Counted from the stretch's first letter, positions 44,725 to 53,507 are shown. The stretch: DNA of 64,000 nt from Bacillus sp. T33-2 (GCF_002860205.1 NZ_PGVB01000015.1:1-64000), one strand, 5' to 3'. Program-made: numbers and translations. The notes: a model not told the origin generated them from the letters alone.

Positions 44725-45666
44725 ATGAAGTACACATTTAATCAAAATAGCTGGGCCTGGCATGAACTTGATCAATATGACCCTGCCTATTTAAAAAAAA
44801 TTCTTGGGGAATCCCCTTCATTAGAGAGCTGGCTCGACGGTATGAAGGATGACATCTCCAACTCGCTCCGGATTAATACAAGCCGGAAAGGAGAGGAGTT
44901 CATCTGGGGTTCTATCGTTTATCAGCAGGATGTACACAGTGAGTCGGATAAGCTGCTGTTTCATTTTTATCTTTCAAAGGATTTCTTTATCACTGTCAAC
45001 CTGGATTTTGAAGTACTTCCAACTACAGATTTTTCCACTCTAAAGGCTCAAATGGACAACGCAGACAACGCCATGGAAGGCTTCTTTGTACTGCTTGGCG
45101 AGATTTTAACAGATTATTTGATAAAAATTGACGCTTTTGAGGAACGGCTGACAGACCTGCTTTGGAACATCAAACAGCATAATAATATTGATATACTTGA
45201 AAAAATATATGACAACCGGCATGAGCTGTTAATATGGAGAAATTTGATCATTCCAATTATGGAAATAAAAATCGGGGCAGAAGAAGCATTTGGCAATGAA
45301 ATCAGCAGCAAAACAGAATTCCGGAGGCTGTGCAAGCGGGTCGACCGGGGGCGCACACTGCTTAATGAATATCAGCAAGAGATCGATACGATGATCAATT
45401 TGGAAGAAGTATTGTCGTCCCACCGGGGAAATGAGATTTTCAAAACCCTTACCGTCATAACGATTCTGTTTACCCCGGTAATGGCCTGGGGCGCTCTGTG
45501 GGGCATGAACTTCGAACACATGCCGGAATTAAAATGGAAATACGGCTACGCAGCTGCTGGCGTTTTAATAGTAGCTTCTACTCTCGGCATTTATTTCTAC
45601 CTCAAGATGAAAGGCTGGATGGGAGACATTCTCCGCGGAAAAAAAAGGGACTCATTCTTTAAATGA
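44725..45666 (+). CDS. corA: CorA-family magnesium transporter
   Basis: A 313-residue divalent cation channel. A long cytoplasmic alpha/beta N-terminal domain leads into two C-terminal membrane helices, with the signature GMN in ALWGMNFEHMPEL at the end of the first. The protein ends in a basic cytosolic tail. ATG 44725 has AGAAAGG upstream. It is a single gene with a terminator shared with the converging DUF3243 gene. Confidence 0.88.
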   Translation: MKYTFNQNSWAWHELDQYDPAYLKKILGESPSLESWLDGMKDDISNSLRINTSRKGEEFIWGSIVYQQDVHSESDKLLFHFYLSKDFFITVNLDFEVLPTTDFSTLKAQMDNADNAMEGFFVLLGEILTDYLIKIDAFEERLTDLLWNIKQHNNIDILEKIYDNRHELLIWRNLIIPIMEIKIGAEEAFGNEISSKTEFRRLCKRVDRGRTLLNEYQQEIDTMINLEEVLSSHRGNEIFKTLTVITILFTPVMAWGALWGMNFEHMPELKWKYGYAAAGVLIVASTLGIYFYLKMKGWMGDILRGKKRDSFFK

Positions 45667-45683
45667 TGAGGACCAAACAATAA

Positions 45684-45714
45684 AAAATCGCCCTTGGCCG
45701 GGCGGATTTTTATT
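45684..45714. terminator. Bidirectional terminator
   Basis: AAAATCGCCC pairs with GGGCGGATTTT with one bulged G, A/T-rich on both flanks. Shared by corA and the DUF3243 gene. Confidence 0.7.
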
Positions 45715-46042
45715 GTGCGAGTTTGACCAGCATGTGTGAAAGCATGTGCTGTTCTTCCTCTGTTCCGACTTTCCATAGTTCCTGCAGCAGTTTTTCTTCA
45801 CTGTTTCGCGGTTCTACGTTTTCTGCCAGATAGTCAGCAATTTTCTGGGCTGTGACTGCAAGCTGTTCATCGTCCAGGCCTGCTGTTTTGCCTAGCTGGA
45901 TCCGCTTGCTCAAATACCTTTTAAATTCATCAAAATTGCTTAAAATTTCATCTGCCCGCCCGCTGTCGATCCGGTCAAGTGTTTTATCGATATTGGCTGT
46001 GTCGACCTCGCCGTTCCTATGGATCATATGGTCTTTTTCCAT
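45710..46042 (-). CDS. DUF3243 family protein (YmfJ-like)
   Basis: A 110-residue soluble helical protein. The C-terminal 80 residues carry the DUF3243 pattern: NFDEFKRYLSKRIQLGK, AQKIADYLAENVEPRNSEE and EEEQHMLSHMLVKL. B. subtilis YmfJ lacks the extra N-terminal 30 residues seen here. The ATG lies behind AAGGAGGG. Function unknown. Confidence 0.75.
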   Translation of the reverse strand: MEKDHMIHRNGEVDTANIDKTLDRIDSGRADEILSNFDEFKRYLSKRIQLGKTAGLDDEQLAVTAQKIADYLAENVEPRNSEEKLLQELWKVGTEEEQHMLSHMLVKLAQ

Positions 46043-46115
46043 TTACTTTCCCTCCTTATCAAGATACTAATCAATAACCGCTCCCGGACGGCCCTAAACC
46101 TTTGACGGAACAATT

Positions 46116-46151
46116 AAAAAAGGTGCAGACCTGCTGGTTCGCACCTTTTTT
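46116..46151. terminator. Terminator of the minus-strand small transcript
   Basis: AAAAAAGGTGC (46116-46126) pairs with GCACCTTTTTT (46141-46151). It works in both directions; on the minus strand it would end the candidate transcript starting near 46362. Confidence 0.75.
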
Positions 46152-46362
46152 AAGTCCGTTTTTTTCGGACGCATGGGAGGATCATTTAGGATATTGCTCT
46201 GTCTGGGGTAAATCGGTCTTAAATATATCGATTTAAGACCAGCGTGCCTTTACAGAGCTCCGCAAATCTTCCTCCAGTTGCAATGCCAATGACGTATTCT
46301 GAAGTCGCCGTAAAGTTCTCCACTTTGAACCAGTCCCTTCTGTGTTGTTATTGGCGTTGCAT
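46116..46362 (-). ncRNA. Candidate sigma-B-controlled small transcript
   Basis: Between a sigma-B-like promoter (46370-46394) and a strong terminator lies a transcript of about 245 nt. It contains a perfect 10-bp hairpin (GGTCTTAAAT at 46215-46224 with 46231-46240) and a CCTCCC stretch on the transcribed strand near 46178 that could pair with ribosome binding sites. It also holds a 34-codon GTG ORF (starts VENFTATSEY), preceded at some distance by AAGGGA. It could be a regulatory RNA, a small protein gene, or both. Confidence 0.45.
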
Positions 46363-46369
46363 TATTTGT

Positions 46370-46394
46370 TTACCCGTTTCAATATTGTGAAAAC
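46370..46394 (-). promoter_or_regulatory. Sigma-B-like promoter
   Basis: Read on the minus strand: GTTTTC (46394-46389), 13 nt, GGGTAA (46375-46370), close to the consensus GTTTAA-N12-15-GGGTAT. No annotated gene lies directly downstream other than the small transcript. Confidence 0.6.
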
Positions 46395-46486
46395 TGGATT
46401 TACTTGTTTAAAATGTGGAAGAAATGGTATTAAATGGTCGGTTTATCAATTTGGTGCCCTGCTCCCAGGTGATCCGGTTTTGAAAT

Positions 46487-46514
46487 GAAAAGGGCACCCC
46501 GTGCGAGGGATGCC
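46487..46514 (-). terminator. Terminator of yetJ
   Basis: On the minus strand GGCATCCC pairs with GGGTGCC (one wobble), then CTTTTCATTTC. Confidence 0.6.
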
Positions 46515-46532
46515 AAATTGCCAATATGCTTA

Positions 46533-47168
46533 TCAATCCTTGCTGGAAAGGATTCCGAAAATGCGAAGGATGCTGATAAATAGATTGATAAAATCTAGAT
46601 ACAGATTTAATGCCATTAATGGCACTTCATCTGGTGCGACGCCGTAATGCTTCATCCTGTTAATATCAAACAGGACATAGCCGCTGAAAACAAGGACACC
46701 AATGAACGAGTAGGCGAGCATGGCTGTCGAATTGAGCGGCCAAATAAGATTAAAGATTGCAAGGCAGACGAGTGCAAGCAGTGCCGCGAATAGCATCCCG
46801 CCAAGGAAAGAAAGGTCCCGCTTCGTCCTCGTGGCATATACAGCCAGCCCGGTGAACACAACAGTCGTTGTGCCGAGGGACATTAATACAATATTGGCTC
46901 CCGCTGTTGCGATGTAATGTGAAATGATCGGGTACATTGTAATCCCGGAAATGAACGTAAACACATACAAAAATCCATACGAAACTGCTTTTTTACGGCG
47001 TAAAAAGAAAACGCCGAGAAGCATTGCGAGCTCAAGGATTGCCAGCGGCAGGAACAGGGCAGGCGGGACATAGACACCCGAGGCCATCCCGATGAAAGCC
47101 ACTGCAAGGGAAAGAGCGAACGTCTTAATGACAGAAGGCATCTGCCGGTTTTCAGTATAAGCGTACAT
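46533..47168 (-). CDS. yetJ: Bax inhibitor-1 family membrane protein YetJ
   Basis: A 211-residue protein with seven hydrophobic helices. BsYetJ from B. subtilis is a pH-sensitive calcium leak channel (established), and the conserved acidic residues are in VLFDINRMKHYG and LNLYLDFINLF near the C-terminus. ATG 47168 has AAGAGGTGG upstream. It lies upstream of the stress transcript and after mscL on the same strand, each with separate signals. Confidence 0.85.
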   Translation of the reverse strand: MYAYTENRQMPSVIKTFALSLAVAFIGMASGVYVPPALFLPLAILELAMLLGVFFLRRKKAVSYGFLYVFTFISGITMYPIISHYIATAGANIVLMSLGTTTVVFTGLAVYATRTKRDLSFLGGMLFAALLALVCLAIFNLIWPLNSTAMLAYSFIGVLVFSGYVLFDINRMKHYGVAPDEVPLMALNLYLDFINLFISILRIFGILSSKD

Positions 47169-47238
47169 TATGATTCCACCTCTTAATATTGAACTTTATT
47201 TATATACGAAACAAACGGGCCCGGGTTTCAAACAATAT

Positions 47239-47610
47239 TCATTTTTCTCTGAGAAGGTCCCTGATTTCAATCAGCAGCTCTTCTTTTTTATCGATTACAG
47301 GCAGGGCTGCCTTTTCCTCTTCCTGCCGTTTGAAATGATTCACAAACCTGACAAACATGAATACAGAAAAAGCAATGATAAAAAAGTCGACAACAGTCTG
47401 TATGAACGCACCGTATTTGATCACGGCATCATAATATTTAAATGAAAGGCTGGAAAAATCGACTCCTCCCAAAAACAGGCCGACGACCGGCATTATCATG
47501 TCATTTACAAGGGAAGTCACGATTTTCCCGAACGCACTCCCGATGATGACCCCGACAGCAAGATCGAGGACATTGCCTTTGAGCGCAAACTTTTTAAATT
47601 GATTCCACAT
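47239..47610 (-). CDS. mscL: Large-conductance mechanosensitive channel MscL
   Basis: A 123-residue channel that opens under membrane tension to release solutes. N-terminal FKKFALKGNVLDLAVGVIIGSAFGKIV holds the first pore helix (landmark), VNDMIMPVVGL follows, and the second helix and a C-terminal bundle (EELLIEIRDLL) end it. ATG 47610 follows GGGAGG; a longer in-frame extension to 47652 is unsupported by homology. Confidence 0.92.
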   Translation of the reverse strand: MWNQFKKFALKGNVLDLAVGVIIGSAFGKIVTSLVNDMIMPVVGLFLGGVDFSSLSFKYYDAVIKYGAFIQTVVDFFIIAFSVFMFVRFVNHFKRQEEEKAALPVIDKKEELLIEIRDLLREK

Positions 47611-47652
47611 AAAAATCCTCCCAACAAATAGCAACTCTTTAATAAACAACAA

Positions 47653-48041
47653 CAGCCATATCTATTTTTACAGGGTTCTGGCAAGAAATCAACCTATTAG
47701 CCGTATCCGGATGGATGCGGCTTGGCGTATGCCATGTCATTTGTTTTATGGAAGATTGCGGATCAAAAATGCCACCTTTGGATATAACCCATATTTTCAT
47801 AGCATTTCCCACAGCCCTTTTTAACTGCTGTTGGGCGCACATTTATACATACTTCGAATTACTAGTTTCTGTTATGTCGGTCGGTTTAATTTACCCGACG
47901 TTTAACGGGGTTAACACTATTATTACGATATTTTCCGAGGTTGTAGGTTTATTTATTTGGGAATATGGTATAAGAAAGCTGAATTAATTTTTTTAATTTT
48001 AAAAATATTCATTGGAGGTGGCTTCTTTGGAGGCTGTAGTA
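47653..48041 (+). other. Intergenic region with hairpin and promoter
   Basis: No convincing gene is seen in this 390-bp gap. A 9-bp hairpin (GCCGTATCC at 47700-47708 with GGATGCGGC at 47713-47721) has no T-run. An extended -10 promoter, GTTTAT (47946-47951), 17 nt, TATAAG (47969-47974) with TG just before it, points into the DUF6230 operon. An 90-codon ORF across the gap lacks a ribosome binding site and homology. Confidence 0.45.
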
Positions 48042-48593
48042 ATGGAAAGCAAGACAAATAAGAAGGTGTTTTGGGCATCACTCGCATCAGGTCTGCTGGC
48101 TCTGGGGCTTTTGCTGGTGTCGTTTGGGCTGTCAGGAGTCGCTTATGCTGTTCCAATTGCCGGAGTAGGGGACTTCTATGTTGAGTTTGATAAGCTGCAG
48201 GGCGAGGGTTATAAGTTCTATCCGAAAATGGGCGAAACGAGCGGTGCAGCCTCGGCCCCACAGGGAACTAACTTAATAGAGAACCTGACAATTGATAATT
48301 TGCAGTTATACAAGGATTTTAAGGTAGGCAACGAATGGATCAGGGTGAAAATTACTGCTTCAAAGCCCGTTGCGATCTCAGGACTGCATCATGATGCCGG
48401 ATTAATTGAGGCAAATGCGAAGTTCACCAACCAAAAGCTTGAAGAAAACTTCAGCGACAACTGGCAGGAGCAATTCTCCCTGTCTTCGAGCTCGATCACC
48501 CTGGAAAATGCGAAGCTGAAAACACACTATCTGTTCCAGGAAACGATCAACATGAACGGCATGAGGCTCACAGTTGAAAAAATCGACAAATAA
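48042..48593 (+). CDS. DUF6230-like secreted protein
   Basis: A 183-residue protein. An N-terminal hydrophobic segment (about 12-37, ending SGVAYAVPI) is followed by a beta-rich extracellular domain with GVGDFYVEFDKLQGEGYKFYP. The pattern matches DUF6230, a family best known from Streptomyces and other actinobacteria, where it lies next to DUF6114. The same order is found here. ATG 48042 follows GGAGG with 8-nt spacing; TTG 48027 is an alternative. It is the first gene of a three-gene operon. Function unknown. Confidence 0.65.
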   Translation: MESKTNKKVFWASLASGLLALGLLLVSFGLSGVAYAVPIAGVGDFYVEFDKLQGEGYKFYPKMGETSGAASAPQGTNLIENLTIDNLQLYKDFKVGNEWIRVKITASKPVAISGLHHDAGLIEANAKFTNQKLEENFSDNWQEQFSLSSSSITLENAKLKTHYLFQETINMNGMRLTVEKIDK

Positions 48594-48610
48594 TAGATGG
48601 AGGGAGCAGG

Positions 48611-49000
48611 ATGGTATTTAGAAAATGGCGGCACACAAGGCCTCTGTGGGGCGCAATCATCACGGTTGTAAGCGGTCTCATGATTCTGTGGGTTCCGTTC
48701 AATTTATACTTGAGCACATTTCTTCCGGGGTCGATTGCGATGATCGGATTATTATTCGGGGGGCTGATCACGCTTCTTGGGCTGCTTGGTCTGTTTGTCC
48801 CCAGTTCTTCAAAAGTGCTCGGCGTCATCACGATATTCCTCTCGATTTTGTCGGTAATCGGTGCACTTGGCGGATTCCTGTTTGGCACGATATTCGGAAT
48901 AATCGGCGGTTCCCTTATGGTGGCATGGAGACTGGTCCCTGTCGAAGAGGCCGATGAAGCCGGCACCACAATGACTGGCCAACCTGCGAAAACAGGCTGA
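48611..49000 (+). CDS. DUF6114-like four-helix membrane protein
   Basis: A 129-residue membrane protein with about four hydrophobic helices. It begins FRKWRHTRPLWGAIITVVSGL and ends GTIFGIIGGSLMVAWRL, both typical of DUF6114. It is the usual partner of DUF6230 proteins in actinobacteria (from my knowledge of the family). ATG 48611 has GGAGGGAG upstream and follows the DUF6230 gene by 17 bp. Probably a membrane partner of its secreted neighbours (inference). Confidence 0.7.
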   Translation: MVFRKWRHTRPLWGAIITVVSGLMILWVPFNLYLSTFLPGSIAMIGLLFGGLITLLGLLGLFVPSSSKVLGVITIFLSILSVIGALGGFLFGTIFGIIGGSLMVAWRLVPVEEADEAGTTMTGQPAKTG

Positions 49001-49011
49001 GGGGGTGCACA

Positions 49012-50331
49012 GTGAAAGTGAAGCGGATCTTACAGAACAGAGTTACATTCATTTATTTATGCATCCAGCTTGCCGGACTTTCGTTTCTTCCGTTCATAAA
49101 CGTGTCGGGGGCAGCTTCCTATGACGCCGGCGGTTTCATCATTGAGGCTGACAAGGTCGTCGGGGAGAACATGAAGGCGTCGATTGTCAGCACAGAAACA
49201 TCCGGTTCAACAGCAAGGCCGATGGTACGGTTCACTTATGATTCCGCCCGGATTTACGGGCTGCGGCTGACAAAGCATCTTCAAACTCCTGGCGGGAGAG
49301 TCAGCATCACCATGAAGGCGAATGGACCGGTCCGCATTAAGGGGATGACTGTTGACACCAGCGCTGTATCTTTTAAAGGGGCATGCGTCCATGCCATACA
49401 GGTCGTGCCGGACGCGGCTATGGAAGATGTAACAATGGTGGCCCATTATATGAATGCAGCAGACAGCAGCCTCGATAAGCTGCAAATGCAGACCGTCAAT
49501 GGCGATGCGGGTGTCCAGAAGCCCGGTACACTTAAAATTCTCCAGGATTTAAGCGCAATGCCGCTTGAGCAAATGCAGCAAGAAATCAAAAGGATTTCCG
49601 AAGGGCAGCTGCCGCTGACTTGTGATGCGGAACCTGGAGAGAGCGGTGACGGTGCTGCGGTGCCTGTGGCTGATGAAATGAAAGATGGCTTGGAGGAAAT
49701 CAAAAATCCAGTTGCGGTTGTGACAAATCCGGTCGATGGTGTGCCTGTCCCGGTACCTGATGTCGTTGGCAACTTGCCGTTGCCTGCCGTTCCTCCTGGC
49801 CTGACAATCCCGAACGTCCCTGTTCCAAACGTCCCGGGCCTGCCTATTCCAAACGTCCCTGACCCAAATGATATAATCGGCAAGACCCCTCTGGAACCGG
49901 TCATCGAAGCAGGGAAGGGAATAGTTGACGAGGTGAAAGATAATGTGGTTGTCCCTGTGCTGGAAGAGGTCCAGGACAAAACCCAACCGATCAGGGATGC
50001 AGTCAAACCTGTTGTCGAGCCAGTAGTCGAACCTGTGAAACAAACCGCAAAAACAACATGCGAAAAACTGACGGACGCCAACGGGCAAATTACAAAAGAG
50101 CTTGGCCTGGAACTGGTTGATAAAGCCCTGAATGAAAACAAGGCCCTTGAGGATGTGTGTGCATCCAATACAACTCTTAAAGATCAGCTGAAAAAATGGA
50201 AAGAAGGTTTTCTGGGCAAACTGGGCTTACTGCCCCTCCTTGGCCCGCAGCTTAGTGAAAGAGATAAGCTTGTCAAGCTTCGCGAGGCTATATTAAGAGA
50301 ACAGGATGGAGCTATCATCACCTTTAAATAG
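49012..50331 (+). CDS. DUF6230-related secreted protein with Pro/Val repeat stalk
   Basis: A 439-residue protein with a signal peptide. The N-terminal beta-rich domain (SYDAGGFIIEADKVVGENMK) aligns in style with the DUF6230 protein two genes upstream. Residues about 230-350 are a low-complexity stalk with repeated IPNVP/VPNVPGLP and later VKPVVEPVVEPVK. The C-terminal 90 residues are helical and contain two Cys (TTCEKLTDANG, LEDVCASN) that could form a disulfide. GTG 49012 follows GGGGGTG. The layout suggests a surface protein displayed on a stalk. No family was recognised for the C-terminus. Confidence 0.6.
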   Translation: MKVKRILQNRVTFIYLCIQLAGLSFLPFINVSGAASYDAGGFIIEADKVVGENMKASIVSTETSGSTARPMVRFTYDSARIYGLRLTKHLQTPGGRVSITMKANGPVRIKGMTVDTSAVSFKGACVHAIQVVPDAAMEDVTMVAHYMNAADSSLDKLQMQTVNGDAGVQKPGTLKILQDLSAMPLEQMQQEIKRISEGQLPLTCDAEPGESGDGAAVPVADEMKDGLEEIKNPVAVVTNPVDGVPVPVPDVVGNLPLPAVPPGLTIPNVPVPNVPGLPIPNVPDPNDIIGKTPLEPVIEAGKGIVDEVKDNVVVPVLEEVQDKTQPIRDAVKPVVEPVVEPVKQTAKTTCEKLTDANGQITKELGLELVDKALNENKALEDVCASNTTLKDQLKKWKEGFLGKLGLLPLLGPQLSERDKLVKLREAILREQDGAIITFK

Positions 50332-50343
50332 TGGCATCAGCTC

Positions 50344-50374
50344 AAAAAAGCTTGAGGGGTTCCCTCTGCTTTTC
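50344..50374 (+). terminator. Terminator of the DUF6230 operon
   Basis: AAAAGC...GAGGG-GTT-CCCTC...GCTTTT, an interrupted stem ending in T residues. Confidence 0.55.
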
Positions 50375-50391
50375 CAACCGTGGTCATAAAT

Positions 50392-50421
50392 AAAACAGGC
50401 AGAGGGCCTATCCTCTGCCTG
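50392..50421 (-). terminator. Terminator of acyP
   Basis: CAGGCAGAGG (50396-50405) pairs with CCTCTGCCTG (50412-50421). On the minus strand TTTTATTT follows. Confidence 0.75.
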
Positions 50422-50694
50422 TCAGTATTTTATCGTGAATGATTTTAAGTTATCAATATGGCCAGCGTCATGGATGTCGACTTTATCAACGGTAGAAAAC
50501 GGATTGCCCCTTCGAATGTCTTCCAAAAACAGATTCATCTCCGCTTTGTCACCGGCAGCCAGCATTTCAACGGCTCCGTCCGGCAGGTTTTTCACCCAGC
50601 CGGTGATTCCGTGCTGGATTGCTTTCATTTGAGTAAAGTACCGGTACCCCACGCCCTGAACTCTTCCTGAAACAACAATCTTTAATTGTATCAA
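50422..50694 (-). CDS. acyP: Acylphosphatase
   Basis: A 90-residue enzyme that hydrolyses acyl phosphates such as acetyl phosphate or carbamoyl phosphate. The phosphate cradle GRVQGVGYRYFTQ (catalytic Arg in YRYF) and GWVKNLPDGAVEM with the catalytic Asn are intact. It starts at TTG 50694 behind GGGGG. A single gene. Confidence 0.9.
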   Translation of the reverse strand: MIQLKIVVSGRVQGVGYRYFTQMKAIQHGITGWVKNLPDGAVEMLAAGDKAEMNLFLEDIRRGNPFSTVDKVDIHDAGHIDNLKSFTIKY

Positions 50695-50797
50695 GACTTC
50701 GCCCCCAAGCTTTAAAACTTAACAGTATATGTATGAATTGCAACTTTATTATATCAGTAAACGAAGTTTGAGTATAGACACGATGGTGCATAAACGG

Positions 50798-50828
50798 AAA
50801 AAAGCCGCGCAATGATCATTGCACGGCC
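50798..50828 (-). terminator. Terminator of ampS
   Basis: A nearly perfect 24-bp palindrome (50805-50828, one mismatch, centre GATC). On the minus strand it is followed by TTTTTTCC. Confidence 0.8.
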
Positions 50829-50849
50829 GTTTATTCTCTTTAGCTTCAA

Positions 50850-52082
50850 TTAAAATGCCCAATCCCCATTACGGAAAACGGGTTCTTTTTGTCCATCTTC
50901 TGTAATGCCGTCGATGTCCATTTCGTTTGAGCCAATCATGAAATCAACATGGGTGATGCTCTGGTTCAAACCGTTTGCCTGCAGTTCTTCAGCAGTCATT
51001 TGTTTGCCTCCATCAAGGCAGAAAGCATAGGCGCTGCCGATTGCGAGGTGGTTTGAAGCATTTTCGTCGAACAGTGTGTTGAAGTACAGGATATTAGACT
51101 GGGAAATCGGTGAATTATGCGGCACCAGCGCGACTTCTCCAAGATAATGGGAACCTTCATCACTGTCAACGAGGCGCTTCAGGGTTTCTTCACCTTCCTC
51201 GGCCTCCACACCAACAATTTTTCCATTCTCAAACGTTAATTTAAAGCGGTCAATGATGTTGCCGCCGTAGCTCAGTGGCTTAGTGCTTGATACATAGCCG
51301 TTAACGCCAGTTTTTACCGGCACTGTGAACACTTCTTCAGTTGGCATGTTCGCCATAAATTCATGGCCCTGTTCATTTACACTGCCGGCTGCAACCCAGA
51401 TATGCTTTTCCGGGAGCTCGATTGTCAGGTCCGTTCCAGGTGCTTTGTAATGCAATTTTTTATATCGTTTATTGTTTAAATAATCGGCTTTTTCTCTTAG
51501 TATAGCATCATGATTTTTCCAGTCTTCAACAGGATCGGCAGCATCGACGCGCACCGTTTTAAAGATAGCCTCCCATAGCTTTTGCACCCTGCTTTCCGCC
51601 GGCTCGTCCGGAAATACTTTTTCAGCCCAGCGGTCAGAAGGAGCGGCGATTATCGTCCAGCTGACTTTATCAGATTGTATGTACTGGCGGTACTTGGACA
51701 AAGCCTGTCCGGCGGTTTTTTGGAAATTGGCGATCCGTTCAGGATCAATGCCTTTTAACAGGTCGGGGCTGGAGGAAATGATCGACATGAACGCTGCCCC
51801 ATTTTCGGCGAGTTCTTCTGTTTCCCTTGCCCGAAAATGCGGATATTCCAGGAACGCTTCATCGGGAGCAAGCTCATATTTTGTTCTCGTGACAGTGTCA
51901 TCGCTCCAGTTGACAATGACATTCTTGGCCCCGGCTTCATACGCTTTTTTCACAACCAAGCGGGTAAGAGTTGCTGCATCAAGTGTAGTATTCACCACTA
52001 ATGTCTGGCCTGTCTGGATGTTGACGCCAACCCGGACTGCCAGCTCCGCGTACTTTTCCAGTTTCGCTTGAAAATCACTCAT
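50850..52082 (-). CDS. ampS: M29-family aminopeptidase AmpS
   Basis: A 410-residue cytosolic metallo-aminopeptidase of the thermophilic M29 family, matching the usual length. Metal ligands are expected in GTDLTIELPEKHIW, NMPTEEVFTVP (Glu pair), LGEVALVPHNSPI and ASNHLAIGSAYAFCLDGGK, and in HVDFMIGS near the end. ATG 52082 has AAGGAG upstream. Confidence 0.9.
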   Translation of the reverse strand: MSDFQAKLEKYAELAVRVGVNIQTGQTLVVNTTLDAATLTRLVVKKAYEAGAKNVIVNWSDDTVTRTKYELAPDEAFLEYPHFRARETEELAENGAAFMSIISSSPDLLKGIDPERIANFQKTAGQALSKYRQYIQSDKVSWTIIAAPSDRWAEKVFPDEPAESRVQKLWEAIFKTVRVDAADPVEDWKNHDAILREKADYLNNKRYKKLHYKAPGTDLTIELPEKHIWVAAGSVNEQGHEFMANMPTEEVFTVPVKTGVNGYVSSTKPLSYGGNIIDRFKLTFENGKIVGVEAEEGEETLKRLVDSDEGSHYLGEVALVPHNSPISQSNILYFNTLFDENASNHLAIGSAYAFCLDGGKQMTAEELQANGLNQSITHVDFMIGSNEMDIDGITEDGQKEPVFRNGDWAF

Positions 52083-52193
52083 TTTTCAATCTCCTTATCT
52101 AGTGTCAGCGGCGCTTACACTTTCCTTTTCAGAATCTTTATTTATATATTTTAACTATTCATCTTGGAAAAAGAAACCTATACGGTTTCTTGT

Positions 52194-53459
52194 TTACCCC
52201 CCGGGTTGGCTGCGATTTTCATACAATGAAAACATGTACCAGTACAATAACGCGCTCAGTACTGCGAGCAGGCTGAGGATGAAAAAGGTCCACTCGTAGC
52301 CAATCCAGACCGTCATGGGTATCGTAACCGGAGCGATCGTACGGCCAATCGTATACCGGAGGCTCGCTGCGGCAAAGTACTGGCCCCGCATATGTTCGGG
52401 GGCAAGATTGGAAATGAAGCTTTGGGCAAGCCCGGCCACCATCAGTTCGCCAAGGGTGAACACTGCCATCGCAATTGCGAGGCCCCAAATCCACTCCGTT
52501 TGGCCAAACAAAAGGATCGCGGCTGCATATAAGAGTGAGGAGACTACAAACACATTCCGCTCCCGGTACATCGTCATCCATTTGGTGACGGCTACCGTGA
52601 ACAGGGCTACTAGGAGCCCGTTCTCAGACAACAGGATCCCGAAAGCCTGCTCACCGCCGACCGTGAACGACCAGTTTCCCAGCTCCAGCATCGTCTGGTT
52701 ATGGACCTTTTCCTTAGTGTAAACAGGGAAGAGCACGTCGAGCTGCATAAAGGTCTGGGCCGCCAAAACACCGGCCACAATGTATATAAAAAAGATTTTA
52801 TCCCGGACAATGATGGTATAGTCCGAAATTTGATTCCTTAAAAAATAATGCCATTTTTCGTCCCCAAGTTCCGATTCTTTGCGGGGTGGGGCTGTTTCCC
52901 TCGTCCATCTGGCGAGAATGAAGGCAAGCAGGATACAAATCAAGCCTGCGGCAAGCAAAAGCTCAAAACGGTAATTCACATAAAATATGGCCCCAAGGAT
53001 TGGCCCGATCACTACAGCAATGTTGATCGAAGTGTAAAAGATTGCAAACACGCTGCTCCGGTCTTTTTCTTCGACGACATCTGCGACCATTGCCTGGCTT
53101 GCGGGCCAGTACACCGATCCGAACACGCCCACCACTGTAAAGCAGAAAAATGCTAGCAGTGGTGAACTGTACCATGGCGATACGGCGAGTGCAAAAACGA
53201 TAAAGGCGATGCCCTGTCCAAGCGAGGAGATTACCATCATCCGTTTCCGGCCGTACCTGTCCGCACAGTAACCGCCCATTAAATTGGCAAATACCGAAAA
53301 CAACTGTGAAAAAATAAGCAAAAACCCCGCCTTGCCCTTCCCGAAGCTTTCAGCAAAATAAATTGTTAAAAACGGAAAAAACATCCAAAAGGTAATATTC
53401 ATCAACGCTTCGCCAAAAAGGCGCACCTTTAAATTCGGATCCCAGTCCCTCAATCTCAT
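52194..53459 (-). CDS. MFS transporter
   Basis: A 421-residue major facilitator with 12 hydrophobic helices. The MFS motif after helix 2 is GGYCADRYGRKRMM, and SVYWPASQAMVADVVEEKDRSS follows near helix 5. It belongs to the drug-efflux-like (DHA1) branch; the substrate is unknown. ATG 53459 follows GGGGGAAGC. A related but distinct MFS gene begins at 63366. Confidence 0.82.
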   Translation of the reverse strand: MRLRDWDPNLKVRLFGEALMNITFWMFFPFLTIYFAESFGKGKAGFLLIFSQLFSVFANLMGGYCADRYGRKRMMVISSLGQGIAFIVFALAVSPWYSSPLLAFFCFTVVGVFGSVYWPASQAMVADVVEEKDRSSVFAIFYTSINIAVVIGPILGAIFYVNYRFELLLAAGLICILLAFILARWTRETAPPRKESELGDEKWHYFLRNQISDYTIIVRDKIFFIYIVAGVLAAQTFMQLDVLFPVYTKEKVHNQTMLELGNWSFTVGGEQAFGILLSENGLLVALFTVAVTKWMTMYRERNVFVVSSLLYAAAILLFGQTEWIWGLAIAMAVFTLGELMVAGLAQSFISNLAPEHMRGQYFAAASLRYTIGRTIAPVTIPMTVWIGYEWTFFILSLLAVLSALLYWYMFSLYENRSQPGG

Positions 53460-53507
53460 GATGCTTCCCCCAATTCTCTCTCTGTCCGGTTAGTCAGGAA
53501 AAACTCC

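Noticed and set aside
47715-47987. A 90-codon ORF between mscL and the DUF6230 operon
   Set aside because: No ribosome binding site, no recognisable family, and it runs over the promoter region of the next operon.
49446-50168. A 240-codon minus-strand ORF opposite the stalked DUF6230-related gene
   Set aside because: The Ser/Thr/Gly-rich translation mirrors the Pro/Val repeats of the sense strand. No initiation signal, and the sense gene has signal peptide, operon context and ribosome binding site.
51679-52071. A 130-codon plus-strand ORF opposite ampS
   Set aside because: Antisense shadow of a well-conserved gene; serine/alanine-rich composition typical of such shadows.
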